64,000 nucleotides of DNA, taken from assembly GCA_030549175.1 (NCBI GenBank), contig JAUKUA010000004.1:2790001-2854000 (forward strand), read 5' to 3'. The stretch is from Lasiosphaeris hirsuta (taxonomy: Eukaryota > Ascomycota > Sordariomycetes > Sordariales > Lasiosphaeriaceae). Position 1 is the first letter of the stretch, and every line of letters begins with the position of its first letter. Positions 10,703 to 21,293 of this stretch are shown here, one piece after another. A program made the position numbers and the translations under genes. The notes beneath the pieces are model-generated. The model searched no databases and was not told the DNA's origin. It saw nothing but the letters and a program-made list of their open reading frames with translations.

Positions 10703-11512
10703 CTGGGCCTGTTGTGTTTGTGGGCGGTAAGAGATCATTGGGATGGCGACGTAAAGAGGTTGCTTGTACTAAGATCCTTCCTCTTCCCATCGAGCGACTT
10801 TCAGAGGACTAGTACCTACCAGTTGAGTACACACACTGCCCGCTGAAGTTCTGTGATAGAATTTTAGCAATTGTCGACAAGGTTTCGGGTGTTCGGATTC
10901 TGCGGAGTCATCTTCGATCTGTTAATTAGTGCGCAACTAGATAAAATCAGGTTGAAATGGAGGTTTAGTTGCCCCCCCTACCGGGGGTAGCCTCCTCCCT
11001 AGAATCAAACTTTTTACTACATTATTACTACCTCACCTTACACTATTAAATTTCACAGCTGAGGTTTTTGGTATTGTTATAAAGGGAATTTGTCGGATAA
11101 CCCTAACCGTATTTGGGGACTGTGTCCGAACCCGCTGGAAGTTCTCTACTCGATAGCTTGCGGGTGTTTAGTATTGAGTCTCAGTAGTTTGTGTTAAGTT
11201 ACGTAAGCCCACTAGCGCTCCCGAGTGCCTACAAGAGCTTCAGTTATATTACTAGTGCTCGTGGTAGCTAAGTGTACGATTCCACGTACTTAACCGCTTT
11301 TTTAACATAATATACATGCAACACTCCCAATTATGTCAAACACGGCCGATATACGTAGTATTCGACAGTTTGGAGTCCTGCCTCCCACTGTGACTAGCCA
11401 GAAGCGGAAAGGGTGGGCAAATCCAGGCAGCGAGGCAGTTTCTTGAACCCACTGTCTCTTCATCCCCGAAACTCGGTTGTCGACCATTTCATCGACACTC
11501 CACGATTTAGCG
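10703..11512. other. AT-richer intergenic stretch, possible decayed repeat
   Basis: About 10920-11330 is visibly richer in A and T than its surroundings and contains no gene. This could be an old, RIP-mutated mobile element, but no terminal repeats or transposase remnants were found. Confidence 0.35.
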
Positions 11513-11848
11513 ATGGCCGAGACCTTCGCGACCTTCGGCATTGCAGCCAACCTGCTTCAATTTACAGAATGCGCTTTTCGCATGGCAAGGACAATGCGGG
11601 AGCTGAAAGGCAGTGGCGGGGCAACGGCCTCAAAAACAAAGCTTGAAGCCCTAGCGAGGGATTTGGGCAAGATGATGAAGAGCCTCGGAGACAACACGGC
11701 GTTTCGACCTAACCCGGAATTACTGACATCTGTTGAGGCTTGCTCCCAAGTTTCAGACTCGCTGATGCAGACTCTCGAAAGCCCCAGGGTCGACAGCGAA
11801 CAGGGAAGATCAACATGGGGACGACTCGGAGCAACGGCCGCTTCCTGA
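11513..11848 (+). pseudogene. Truncated N-terminal domain of a fungal STAND/NLR-type protein
   Basis: From the ATG at 11513 the frame reads MAETFATFGIAANLLQFTEC, then LEALARDLGKMMKSLGDN. This resembles the helical N-terminal domain found at the start of many fungal STAND proteins (hydrophobic start, then ankyrin- or NACHT-bearing sequence). The open frame stops after about 112 residues and no NACHT, ankyrin or WD repeats follow. I regard it as a leftover 5' fragment. A short free-standing domain gene is possible. Confidence 0.5.
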
Positions 11849-12239
11849 AAACTCTCCACTTCTGGCAAATCCAGGAGCATGTCTCGAGCGTGGGATGACG
11901 ACGAGTAGGATAGTTATCGAACGCATCTCAATATTCGAGGACTATCGTTTTTTGTATTGTTAGCGAGTTCGACTGCTCCGCATCCCAGTTCAGCTCACGC
12001 CCAACATCCCCTACGAGATGCTCCTTGACCTTGTGCTACAATGCGTCGGGCTCACTGACCGCAACAAACCCCCGAGACAGCAATTTTTTGCTCTCCTTGG
12101 CCTCGGTGAGGAAACCCACTCACAGCATAACATATCCTCAGTGCTATAGGGGAAGGGGTGATGGATGGGGTCCCGGCGGATGGTAAGGTAGCAGCAGATT
12201 TGAGACAGGGGAGGTGTTCAAGCTGGTCTTATTGTGTGC
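11849..12239. other. Intergenic, no gene recognised
   Basis: Nothing with family similarity was found between the STAND fragment and the amine oxidase relic. Confidence 0.35.
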
Positions 12240-13175
12240 CTACATAAGATACCCAGGTATATGTATGTGTGTATGCAGGCACTTGCTGTTAGTGGCTATC
12301 AAAGGCCCTTCAACTCGCGGCTGGGTTATCACCCCTTCGTGCGCCGACCCACCGTTGTCCCGATCCCGTGCCCAGGTCTTGACCAACGTCAAGTCTAGCA
12401 TTCCCTCTAGCAGCCACACAATGTATTTACCGATGACGGGCATCAATTTCCAGCCGTGGAACGAACCGCCGGTCGCTAGGTAGAGGTTCTTGGAGTGTGG
12501 GTGCTCGCAGACCTCTTCTTTCATCAGCGGAGACAGTTCCCGCTTGTCCATAGTCAGCGCTGCCCGGGGACACTGATATGTGCTGCGTAGAAGCCTCATG
12601 GTAGACGGTGTTGGTGAAGCTCTGATCTCGGTAGACCTTGAGCTGATTATCCGACGTCGGTGGTATACTGCCTCCTGCTCTGCGGGTTAGCCCCTGAACT
12701 CGGAACGTATAGCATTCAAGCAGCTGCACTGAACTTGGGTATAGCCCAACTCACCCAAGAAGCAAGGTCCTTGTCGGAAATAGGCGGCATCTGCATCGTT
12801 CAGCGTCGCCATACCCTCACAAATGGCAGCGGTAAATAGCCCGGCCATCGGTCTGCTTCTCCTTGCGCTACGGGGCGCTGTCAGCAAGTAACTTGGTGGT
12901 TGTCGCTCCCGTGGCGAGGATAACGTGTGACGCGGTGAATGGATCGCTCTTTTCAGTGCTGATGCCAACGATAGATCCGTGATCATCAAAATCAACCTGG
13001 TTGACGTCGGCAACGACGTATTTGACCCCGGCGGCCACGGCAGCCTCAATGACCTTGGTCAGAGCCTTTGCGGCATCAGGCCAACCGCTGCTTCCATTGA
13101 GGAACACCTCGGCAGCATCGTAATGGATTGTGCAATGATCTCTGTTTTCAATGGTACAAAGGTGGGTGAGTGGTT
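12240..13175 (-). pseudogene. Decayed FAD-dependent amine/sarcosine-type oxidase
   Basis: Minus-strand pieces match, in order, the middle and end of FAD-dependent fructosyl-amino-acid or sarcosine oxidases. They are HYDAAEVFLNGSSGW, a VDFDDHG..HVILATGATTTKLLADSAP segment, a segment with ATLNDADAAYFRQGP, and a C-terminal HSKNLYLATGGSFHGWKLMP followed by GKYIVWLLEG. The first piece runs into an in-frame TAG after LLADSAP and the next piece is in another frame. Two further frame changes are needed to reach the end. The dinucleotide-binding N-terminus is not found. It is therefore a 5'-truncated, multiply broken gene. Confidence 0.7.
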
Positions 13176-13403
13176 CATGGAAAGGTTCTCAAATCCCACC
13201 GTTGGAATGTGGGGCCTAGTTGTAGGTGACGCTTACGGCGATTGGGAGCTCCCACAATCCTGGGCTTTAATTGGGACGAGGAGATAGGTAACTTATTAGG
13301 CCGTGATGCCTTTCGTCGCATCATCCGTGAGTGTCACTTTTCTTTCCTGACAGACGGAAAAGCTGCAAAGCCTCAGAGACGTGTTACCACGCACACAGCT
13401 GTC

Positions 13404-14287
13404 TCATACCTCGGGGTCAAAATTTGCATCCAAAAACTCCTTGATGGCCTCCAGCGGCACCCCCCTCCTCACACCCGTACTCTCATCCCATGACGAGTGC
13501 AGCCCCACCAACCTCCCCGTCTTCCTCTGCAGCAGCGGCGCGCCGCTATGCCCCCAATACGTCCAGCAATCATGCTTCAACGCGCCAATCTCCGAGTTAT
13601 CCTGCAAATCCTGACCCCGTTCACACCCCCGGTAAACCCCCATACTCAAATGCAGCACCGGATACCCCGTCTCCACCCCCTCCTCCTCCACCTCGAGATC
13701 CTCACTCCCCGGATGCCCCACACAAACCAACCCAGTTCCGACCCCGGGCGTCCTCTCCGCGACCTCGACCGCCGGGAATACCCCGCCACCATCCCCCTGC
13801 GCCCCCGTGACCCGCAGCAGCGCGAGGTCCCGCCGGCCGTCCCACGCGACGCACACGGCCGAGACGACGGCCCCCGACGCAAACAGCAGCCAGTGCGTCT
13901 TCGTCCGGTCCAGCTCGGCCGCCGTCTCGGCCACGCAGTGCGCGCACGTCAGGAGCAGCCCGTCGCGCCGGATGCACACGGCCGTGCCGGCCTCCTCCTG
14001 GGCGAAGACGAGGGTCGCGGCGGTCGGGTCTGGGGTCAGCGGGAGGCGGGGGAGGGGGGACAGCCGGAGGAGGGATTGTTTCTGGACGAGGAGGGCGTGG
14101 GCATTGAGGGGGAGCTTGGTGAGGGACCGGGGGGTGGGGAGGGGATGAGGGGGGTTTTGGTAGTGGTCGTTTGGGGTTCGGTGGTGGTCGTTTGGGGGGG
14201 TTCGGCGGTGGTGGGGGGAGGTGGGTTGGATGCGAGCTCCAGAAATTGTTTTCTTTGCAGCCGTGTTCTTCGCGGCGAGAAAGCCAT
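13404..14287 (-). CDS. Trypsin-like serine peptidase, 5' end uncertain or frameshifted
   Basis: A continuous minus-strand frame from the stop at 13404 encodes a chymotrypsin-fold peptidase. The catalytic triad is visible as LTCAHCV (His), RDLALLRV (Asp) and YWGHSGAPL (Ser), followed by GRLVGLHSSW. Upstream this frame stays open through a Pro-rich linker to about 14300 but contains no ATG. The only good start, at 14287 in a favourable context (AAAAAATGG), is in another frame that stops near 14036. Either a small indel in the C- and A-rich tract breaks the gene, an unrecognised intron resets the frame, or the true start lies on another exon. No signal peptide is visible. Similar trypsin-like domains occur as N-terminal modules of fungal NLR-like proteins. 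Confidence 0.62.
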
Positions 14288-14868
14288 TTTTTGTCTTTCG
14301 AGCTAGGTGCTAGGTTTGGAAATGTTGAAGGAGAGAAAATGAAACTTGTCAGTGTTGCTCCTGCCGTGGGATTGTTGTCGTCGAGACTTCAGCTGAAGAA
14401 TGAAATGTGGGGCAGCTGCTGCCTGGTCAGCCTTTCGAGGACAGGGGTCTTATCGACCTGTGGGGAAATCACAATGGGCGCGGTGTTTGAGAAGTAAATA
14501 TTGACAATTACAACTTCAGCGCAACGGCTTGACCCTCCGGGGGTCTTTGAGACGTCAAATTAAGACGTCAAATTAAGGCAGTATACCCGCAACGGAAGCG
14601 CTTGCGATGCGACCCGAGTATTCCCGCCAAGGCATGAACTAATCCAAAACCTGAGCGGCGGCAAGGGTCAAGCTGACACTCCAAAACGAGCATGCTGCCG
14701 ACGAATCCGAACTAACCCGAATGCCTCAACGATATGATATGGCCTGTGCGCTATTCTCGCACACCTAGGTCATTCCCATTGTTGGCACTTTCTTACATTC
14801 CCTTACACCTGCCACCATCTCCACACAAGTCCCAAACCCCCCCCTCCCCCCCCCAAAACACCACAAAA
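14288..14868. other. Divergent intergenic region, peptidase and hydrolase upstream sequences
   Basis: No gene. Directly upstream of the hydrolase start codon there is a C-rich tract of about 20 bases interrupted by T. Confidence 0.45.
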
Positions 14869-15897
14869 ATGAGACCCCCAGGCACCCTCAGCAGCACGGG
14901 CGAAGCCATGCTGCGCGCGCTGCCCCGCCGCGACAGCCAAACCGTGACGCTGCCCGACGGCCGCAAGCTGGGCTTCGCCGAGTACGGCCACCCGGAGGGC
15001 CGCCCGCTCTTCTTCTTCCACGGCTTCCCGGGGTCGCGTCTCGAGGCCGCCGGGACTGACAAGATGGCGCGGCGGCGGTGGCTGCGCGTCATCGCCGTCG
15101 ACCGCCCCGGCATGGGCCTGTCCACCTTCCAGCCCCAGCGCCGCATCACCGACTGGCCCGCCGACGTCGCCGCCCTGGCGCGTCACCTGGACCTGCCGCG
15201 GTTCGCCGTCATGGGCGGGTCCGGTGGCGCCCCCTACGCCCTCGCCTGCGCGCATGCCCTGCCGAGGGAGAGGCTGACGGCCGTGGGCGTCATGGCCGGC
15301 ATGGGCACGTTTGAGGCGAGTGCGAAGCCGCTCATTCCCTTCGGGCCGAGGTTTTTGGGGGTCGCGTCGCGGCATTGGCCCGCGATGGTGAGGGTCGTGA
15401 CGGATGTGATCGTGGGGGTGGTGAGGTGGGTGATGGAGACGGGCTTTGTGACGAGGCGGATGGATAGGTGGTTGGAGGGGGTGGAGCGGAAGGAGAAAGA
15501 GGCTGCTGCTGCGAAGGCAGCGGCAGGAGACGCGCCCGTTGACGAAGAGGTTGAGGACAAGCGGACACTAGCCGAGCGGAGGGAGGAGCTCATTCACATC
15601 GGATTCGAAGGGTTTGCGCAAGGCGCTGCCGGCGCGGTTCAGGAGGCGCAACTAACGGGGCAGGACTGGGGGTTCAAGATGGCCGACATCACCTACAACC
15701 CCATCTTGTTCTGGCATGGAACCAAAGACGCAAACGTGCCCCTCGCGTGGGCGCGACACATGGCGGATCAGCTACCGCATGCCACTTTTAAAGAGTATGA
15801 GGGGGAAACCCACTTCACTTTGGTCAAGCATTTGGACGACATTTTGGTTGAGATAGTGCCCGAAGAGACGACGCCAGGGACAAAACTAGAGAAGTGA
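14869..15897 (+). CDS. Alpha/beta-hydrolase fold protein
   Basis: Single exon, 342 residues from the ATG at 14869; the frame is open further upstream but only into C-rich leader sequence. Motifs: LPDGRKLGFAEYGHPEG, oxyanion turn FFFHGFPGSR, DRPGMGLS, nucleophile elbow GGSGGAP (Ser118), WHGTKDANVP (acid Asp) and GETHFTLV (His). The canonical triad is complete. The closest named group by eye is the broad fungal AB-hydrolase superfamily of esterases, lipases and epoxide-hydrolase-like enzymes; the substrate cannot be inferred. A cap insertion between about residues 175 and 245 carries an Ala/Glu/Lys-rich low-complexity stretch. No signal peptide or organelle signal is obvious. Confidence 0.85.
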   Translation: MRPPGTLSSTGEAMLRALPRRDSQTVTLPDGRKLGFAEYGHPEGRPLFFFHGFPGSRLEAAGTDKMARRRWLRVIAVDRPGMGLSTFQPQRRITDWPADVAALARHLDLPRFAVMGGSGGAPYALACAHALPRERLTAVGVMAGMGTFEASAKPLIPFGPRFLGVASRHWPAMVRVVTDVIVGVVRWVMETGFVTRRMDRWLEGVERKEKEAAAAKAAAGDAPVDEEVEDKRTLAERREELIHIGFEGFAQGAAGAVQEAQLTGQDWGFKMADITYNPILFWHGTKDANVPLAWARHMADQLPHATFKEYEGETHFTLVKHLDDILVEIVPEETTPGTKLEK

Positions 15898-17436
15898 GCA
15901 ACGGGATTAGCAAGATACATGGGAAAACATGTAGGATAGGTGTGCGGAATTCGGCGTCTCTACATTCGGGGGGGGGGGGGGGGGGGGGGAGGCTACTCAA
16001 CTCAAACATGGGAGACGGAAGAGCAGCTACAACGTACTTATTCTATCGAATTCAAGATCATTTCGGCCCCGAGTCTCTGGATAAAGACAAAAGACCGCCC
16101 TGCTATCGCTAATTACCGCTTGAAGTGGTTCAACAAACGCCTTTTTGCAACCACTCAACCCGAATCCAATCCCTTTCGCCCCCGTTTCCAGATGTCAGAT
16201 ATGCCTTTCTGACAGCCGGGAAGGGACAGTTTGAGATGTGTTTTATTTTGACCGAGAGGAGGGCACTACCTGCAGCCCCCCGATGCTAGTGCACAAACAT
16301 GGGCTAGACTGAGACAAAGACTCCTCTGTACCTTGAGGTAGTTTAGTCCTCTGGTTGGCACCCAGTCCGTAGGGCTGAACAGGCCCTGCAAAATCTCCGA
16401 AACATTGACAAACCCACCAGAAGCTGATTGATGCCCGCAAGATAAGAGATTCCAGGCTGCAACCCGATCGCTCATCTCAATCTCGTGTTTGCTCGCTGGC
16501 ATTGGCAACTCCCGTGTGGCCCAGCCATAAGCACATCTTCACACCATCCCTTCGGCATGCACAGGCTAAATCGAAGTCACGTCGTACGCAATGACACAGG
16601 CTCTAAGCGCGGAGCACCACCCCCACACCGTCAGGCTGAGCACCAGTGTGACTGCATTGACAGCTCAATGTATCTTCAAACCCTCAAAGGCTGGGCCGAG
16701 CATGGTACCTTGAGGCCGGTATTTGTATGATAACCTTAGGTGATTGGCTCAAGGCGCATTGGCTAGTGACGCCCTTTCCAGTAATTATTACCCATCGGAA
16801 AAGAAGCCTACGAGTCGTTTCGAGTTTTGAGGATGACACGACGAAGCGGCCGCGTAAGGTGTTGTGTGATGTGGTGTAACGTATCGAGTGGTTCGCGCAA
16901 TGCTCGCGGCTGCGTGTTTGCTCGGCTGGGCTTGCTGTGGCAGCCAGTGACACGCCTCTTATCTGCCAATACTCGGTGCCAAGCTGTGTGGCTACACACG
17001 AACCGGTCAGAGAGAAAAAAGGGGGATTTTGAGAAGCTCTGAGGAAGAGGGGGCAATTAGTGCTAATATGTAGCCGCTGCGGTGCGGTGTGAAGCTGCGG
17101 CTGAAGCCGTGGCTGTGTCCACCTGATTTCGGACCAAGTAGTCACCTTGGCCAGAACTTGTCCATCTCGAGTTGGTGTTCACACCTTGATCCAGACTCCC
17201 AGGTGCCCCTAAATCGGTGGGCCGTTGGGAGCCGGTTCCACAGATACGCAGAACAACTCTTCTATAAATCATCATATGAATCCCACCTTGCTTCCATCAT
17301 CGTTCTTGAACCTCTGTCAGTACTCCTTCAGAGCAGACACACATACCGCTCATCAAAACACAAAATACTCCTTGCACCCTTGAATCCTTTCACTCACTCA
17401 CTTGCTCACTCACTCACTCCCACTTCCCAAAACACA
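15898..17436. other. Long intergenic region with a G tract; subtilase promoter
   Basis: Contains a run of 22 G at 15968-15989 shortly after the hydrolase stop, and the upstream region of the subtilase gene. Several 60-150 codon open frames occur on both strands, none with recognisable features or consistent splice sites. Confidence 0.45.
17263..17268 (+). promoter_or_regulatory. TATA box of the subtilase gene
   Basis: TATAAA lies 174 bases upstream of the start codon, with a CT-rich leader between. Confidence 0.5.
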
Positions 17437-19771
17437 ATGGCCACCATCACCATCAATGGTAACTCCCTCGACCCCCAAGCCCCGACCGTGACCCTCCGGG
17501 CGTTTGGCCTTGTGCAGGAGACTGCCAAGGACTCGGATTACATCTTGGTCCAAACCAATTGCCCTCTTACCAAGGAGGTCAAGAAGGAGCTTGCCGACAA
17601 ACAAGTCGAGCTCCAGGAGAAGGTGTCTGATGATACCTATCTCTGCGCTTACAAGCCCGAGGTATGCATGATGAGCGCGTATTTTCTCTAGGATACATTC
17701 CACCGTCGCGGTGGGCCTGCTGTTGACACCACCTTCTCCACCAGGACCTCTCTGAAGTTCGTGACCTCCCCTTTGTGGCCTACGCAAACGTGTACCAGCC
17801 GCACTTTGTGATCGAGTCCCGGCTCAAGACCGTGCCGGCCGCGTCGTCACCAACCCACCCACTCCTCCCTTCGCCCGCTCGCACCGAGCACACGGTAGAG
17901 GTCGATGTTGGGTTCCACCAGGGTGTGAACGCAACGGATACGCCCGGGTTGGTCGAGGCCCTCGCGGCTGCTGCGCACCTGGACGCCGAGACCTTGGAGA
18001 CGAACGGCGACAAGGTTCGCATCACGGTGCAGCACCGCTACCTGTCTGATGTGGCCGCGCTGGATCAGGTGAAGAGCATCCACCAGGTGCACGCCGTGAA
18101 GCTCCACAACAATGTTGCCCGCGGCGTCCTTCACCTCGACAAGGTCATCCACCCCGTCGAGGCCACTCAGTACGAAGGCCAAGGCCAGCTGGTGTGCGTC
18201 TCGGACACGGGATTCGACAAGGGCTCGCTGAGGCCGGACGACGTGCGCGACGCCTTCAAGACCGGCTCGACGGTGCGCGTCAAAGCTCTGTACGCCCTGG
18301 GCCGCGACGGGAACTGCTCCGACCCTGACGGCCATGGAACGCACGTGTGTGGCTCGGTCCTGGGCGACGAGACCTCCAAGGCGACGGGCGAGCGCGTGCA
18401 GGGCACTGCGCCCAAGGCCACGCTTGTCATGCAATCGCTCCTCGACAGACGCGGCGGTCTCGGGGGCATCCCGGCCGACCTCCGCGACCTGTTCGGGACG
18501 CCGTACGCCGAGCACGGCGTCCGCATCCACACCAACAGCTGGGGCTCGTCGCCGAAGCCGTTCCGGCAGATCGAGTACAACAGCGAGTCCAAGGAGATTG
18601 ACGACTTTGTCGACAAGCACCGCGACATGGTGATCCTCTTCGCCGGCGGCAACGACGGCATGGACGCGGCCCCGAGGGACGGCCAGGTCGACCGGGCGCA
18701 GGTCGGGTCGCAGGCGGCGGCCAAGAACTGCATCACGGTCGGGGCGTCCGAGTCGGTCCGGCCCGAGATCAACGTGCGGTACTCGCGGTTCGGCTACCCC
18801 AAGCAGCCGCTGGGGTCCGACCTGGTCGCCAACAACGCCCAGGGCATGGCCGCCTTCTCGTCGCGCGGCCCGACCTTGGAGGGCCGCATCAAGCCCGACA
18901 TTGTCGCGCCGGGGACCTGCATCCTCTCGACGCTCAGCTCCCGCGCCAGCGACACCAAGGACTGGGGCGCCAGCGCCGACCCCAAGTTCATGTTCTCGGG
19001 TGGGACCTCGATGGCCACCCCGCTGGTCGCCGGGTGCTGCGCCGTCCTCCGCGAGACCCTGGTCAAGAATGGCACGCCGAAACCGAGCGCCGCGCTCATC
19101 AAGGCCCTTCTCATGTAAGCCAACATGCCTGATGCCATTTTGGGGAGGGGACACCACCCAACTAACTTGACTCACCCACCAGCAACGGCGCGGTCGAGCT
19201 CGCGGGGCAATACACACCGACCGAAGCCGGGACCAGCCCCAACGACTCGAGCGGGTGGGGCCGGGTCGACGTGGCCAACAGCGTCGTGATCCCGGACATG
19301 ACCACGGCCGGCGCCGACGGCATCAAGTCGACGGCCGACCAAACGGCCGGCTTCGTCGACGAGGACTCGCCGCTCGACACCTTTGACGAGTTCACCTTCA
19401 CCATCCCCGTCCTGACCGGCGCCGGCCGCAGCCGTCCGGCGACGCTCAAGGTGACGCTGGTGTGGACGGACCCGGCGGGCGAGAAGCTGCAGAACGACCT
19501 GGACCTGATCGTGGTGGCCGGCGGCGGCGAGGTGGAGCGCCACGGCAACCAGCGGGCGCGCGAGTTTGTGGTTAAGACCAAAGCGGTGCGGGACGCCGAG
19601 GAGGCGGCGACGCCCAGGAATGGCCATGCCGGCGAGCCGTACGATCGCAAGAATAATGTGGAGCAGGTGGTGTGGGAGGGGGTCGAGGGCGAGGTGCGGG
19701 TTGTCGTGAGGGCGCACAACGTTTCGTCTCCAAAGGGGCAGACCTTTGCGCTTGCCTGGAAGGTCTACTGA
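17437..19771 (+). CDS. Subtilisin-like serine peptidase (S8, Kp43-like), apparently not secreted
   Basis: Three exons (17437-17661, 17745-19114, 19183-19771) give 727 residues. Introns have GTATGC/CAG and GTAAGC/CAG ends; the second has an ACTAAC branch. The S8 triad is complete: SDTGFD (Asp229), DPDGHGTH (His272) and SGGTSMATP (Ser497), with oxyanion Asn in LFAGGNDG. After the catalytic domain a beta-sandwich region (TFTIPV, VTLVWTDPAGEKLQNDLDLIV, ending FALAWKVY) matches the C-terminal jelly-roll of Kp43-type subtilases. The N-terminus MATITINGNSLDPQ has no hydrophobic signal, unlike secreted fungal subtilases of the proteinase K group. The region before the catalytic domain may be a propeptide-like or substrate-control domain. 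An intracellular role or unconventional export is inferred. Confidence 0.92.
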
Positions 19772-21293
19772 GGGTCTGGATAGGTATTTCTGTGTTTCGC
19801 TAGTTGATGGGCCTTTTTCAGATGTCAAAAGGACATTTTGGCATCCGAGGGGGAATTAGCAATTATTTGCAGCTTTTCCTGATTTTCCTGATTTTTGAAG
19901 CGACTTTGGCAATTGAGAGAAGTAGTTCCAGGCATATGGCAGGAAGGGTTTGGTAGACGCCTACCTACCTTCCTTGCCATGCCTCCCAACCCTATAGGTC
20001 GCTGACGGAAAGGGTGTGTCTATATGCGGCCTATCAGATACCTTTCTGCCGTACCTTGAGTACTGCGTGTCAAGGTGCTGTTCTCCGAGGCTACTGCTGC
20101 CTGTTCAAATGCCCGTCAAGGGCGGCCCTATTTAACGCTTCAATTTATGGTTGACGGTCAAAAAGAGTGCTGATTTTCAATTAGCACACAACCCCCCCTC
20201 TCTCCCCCCCCCCCCCCCCCTCCCCTTTCTACCCAGAAGAGTTGGTGGTAGTTTACACCCATCCCCACCTTTTCTCCGAATTCTAGCTGGCTGTCACCCA
20301 TTTTCTAAGTGACATGGAAAATCCAGGGTCGATGTTAGCCCTCAACCTCATCATTACGACGAACACAATGCATCAGAAATATCGACCAAAATGGCAAAAG
20401 CTCACCGCCCAGCCCCCCTAGACGGCCCTCTCTTTTGAGAGAGAGGGCGGGCCAGAGGAGGTGGTGGCTACCAAAATCCCCGGACGGATTTTCCTCGAAC
20501 GTGAATCGAACTCATAGTTTGGCGATTCAGGGCTATCGTTACTGGCGAGTCTAGTTGTCGTCAAGTCGGCACCACCGCCGCTGAGCTATTGTTCCCCAGT
20601 GACGGGGGTGTTATTTGGCACGGTCTGGACCTAATAGATATACCACCCCCGCCGCCCTCCCCGTCCTACCCGTCCTGCCCGCTTCCCTCGTGCACCAGCG
20701 GCCAGCCCATCCTCAATGTAGGCATGCCTCAATGTATTCGTCACCTCGCTTCAAAAGTTTGGGTTTGGGAGGATCAGGATATTTTTACCCCCCTAGGTAG
20801 GCACTGTTCTCTACTTTCGGATGGATGAAATCCATATAATCCCAAAAGACCTTGATCCCAATCTTGCTTCTGACTGTGGCGCGCGGTCCGGGCTGACTGC
20901 CCCCCCCCCCCCCCCCCTTGCACCCACACACCCTCGCCACCTCCCGCCTAGTCCGCAACTCGACCTTGCAGCTTGCATGCATCCTGTTCAACACCTCAGC
21001 ACAGCGAAATGAAGATGTCCGTTTTACATTGAACCACTCATAAACATGAATCTGGAGCACATTATAGATGTGTACTGAGTCGTTATCATCTACATGTTAT
21101 CGAATAATTCCAAACTTAGCTGTGCGCATCGTTTGGGCGCCTCAATAAGGCACCCCAGATTTTGACTTGGAGGTTCTTCCACCCCCTGCCCCCACCCTGA
21201 ACGCTAATAAATAAACGCCCAACGCCCACTTGGGCATTATTCTCACAACCCCCCATCTCTGCACCTTCCAAAATCACCACCACCACACCAAAG
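19772..21293. other. Intergenic region with C tracts and a tRNA-like element
   Basis: No protein gene. Contains runs of 16 C (20205-20220) and 18 C (20900-20917), a short inverted pair ctctctttt/gagagagag near 20428-20446, and the tRNA-like element listed separately. Confidence 0.45.
20500..20600 (-). other. tRNA-like or SINE-like element with A and B boxes
   Basis: On the minus strand TAGCTCAGCGG (about 20588-20578) matches a polymerase III A box and GAGTTCGATTC (about 20513-20503) matches a B box. About 64 bases separate them. The acceptor stem, D stem and T stem do not pair properly, so it is not a working tRNA. It could be a decayed tRNA gene or the head of a tRNA-derived SINE. Confidence 0.3.

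Noticed and set aside
11098..11110. Telomere-like taaccctaac
   Set aside because: Fewer than two repeat units in the middle of the window; chance match.
16684..17145. 153-codon minus-strand open frame upstream of the subtilase
   Set aside because: No family features, overlaps the subtilase leader region and has poor codon use.
17847..19217. 456-codon open frame antisense to the subtilase
   Set aside because: It is a shadow of GC-rich codon use in the real gene, is Arg/Val/Gly-rich, and has no family features.
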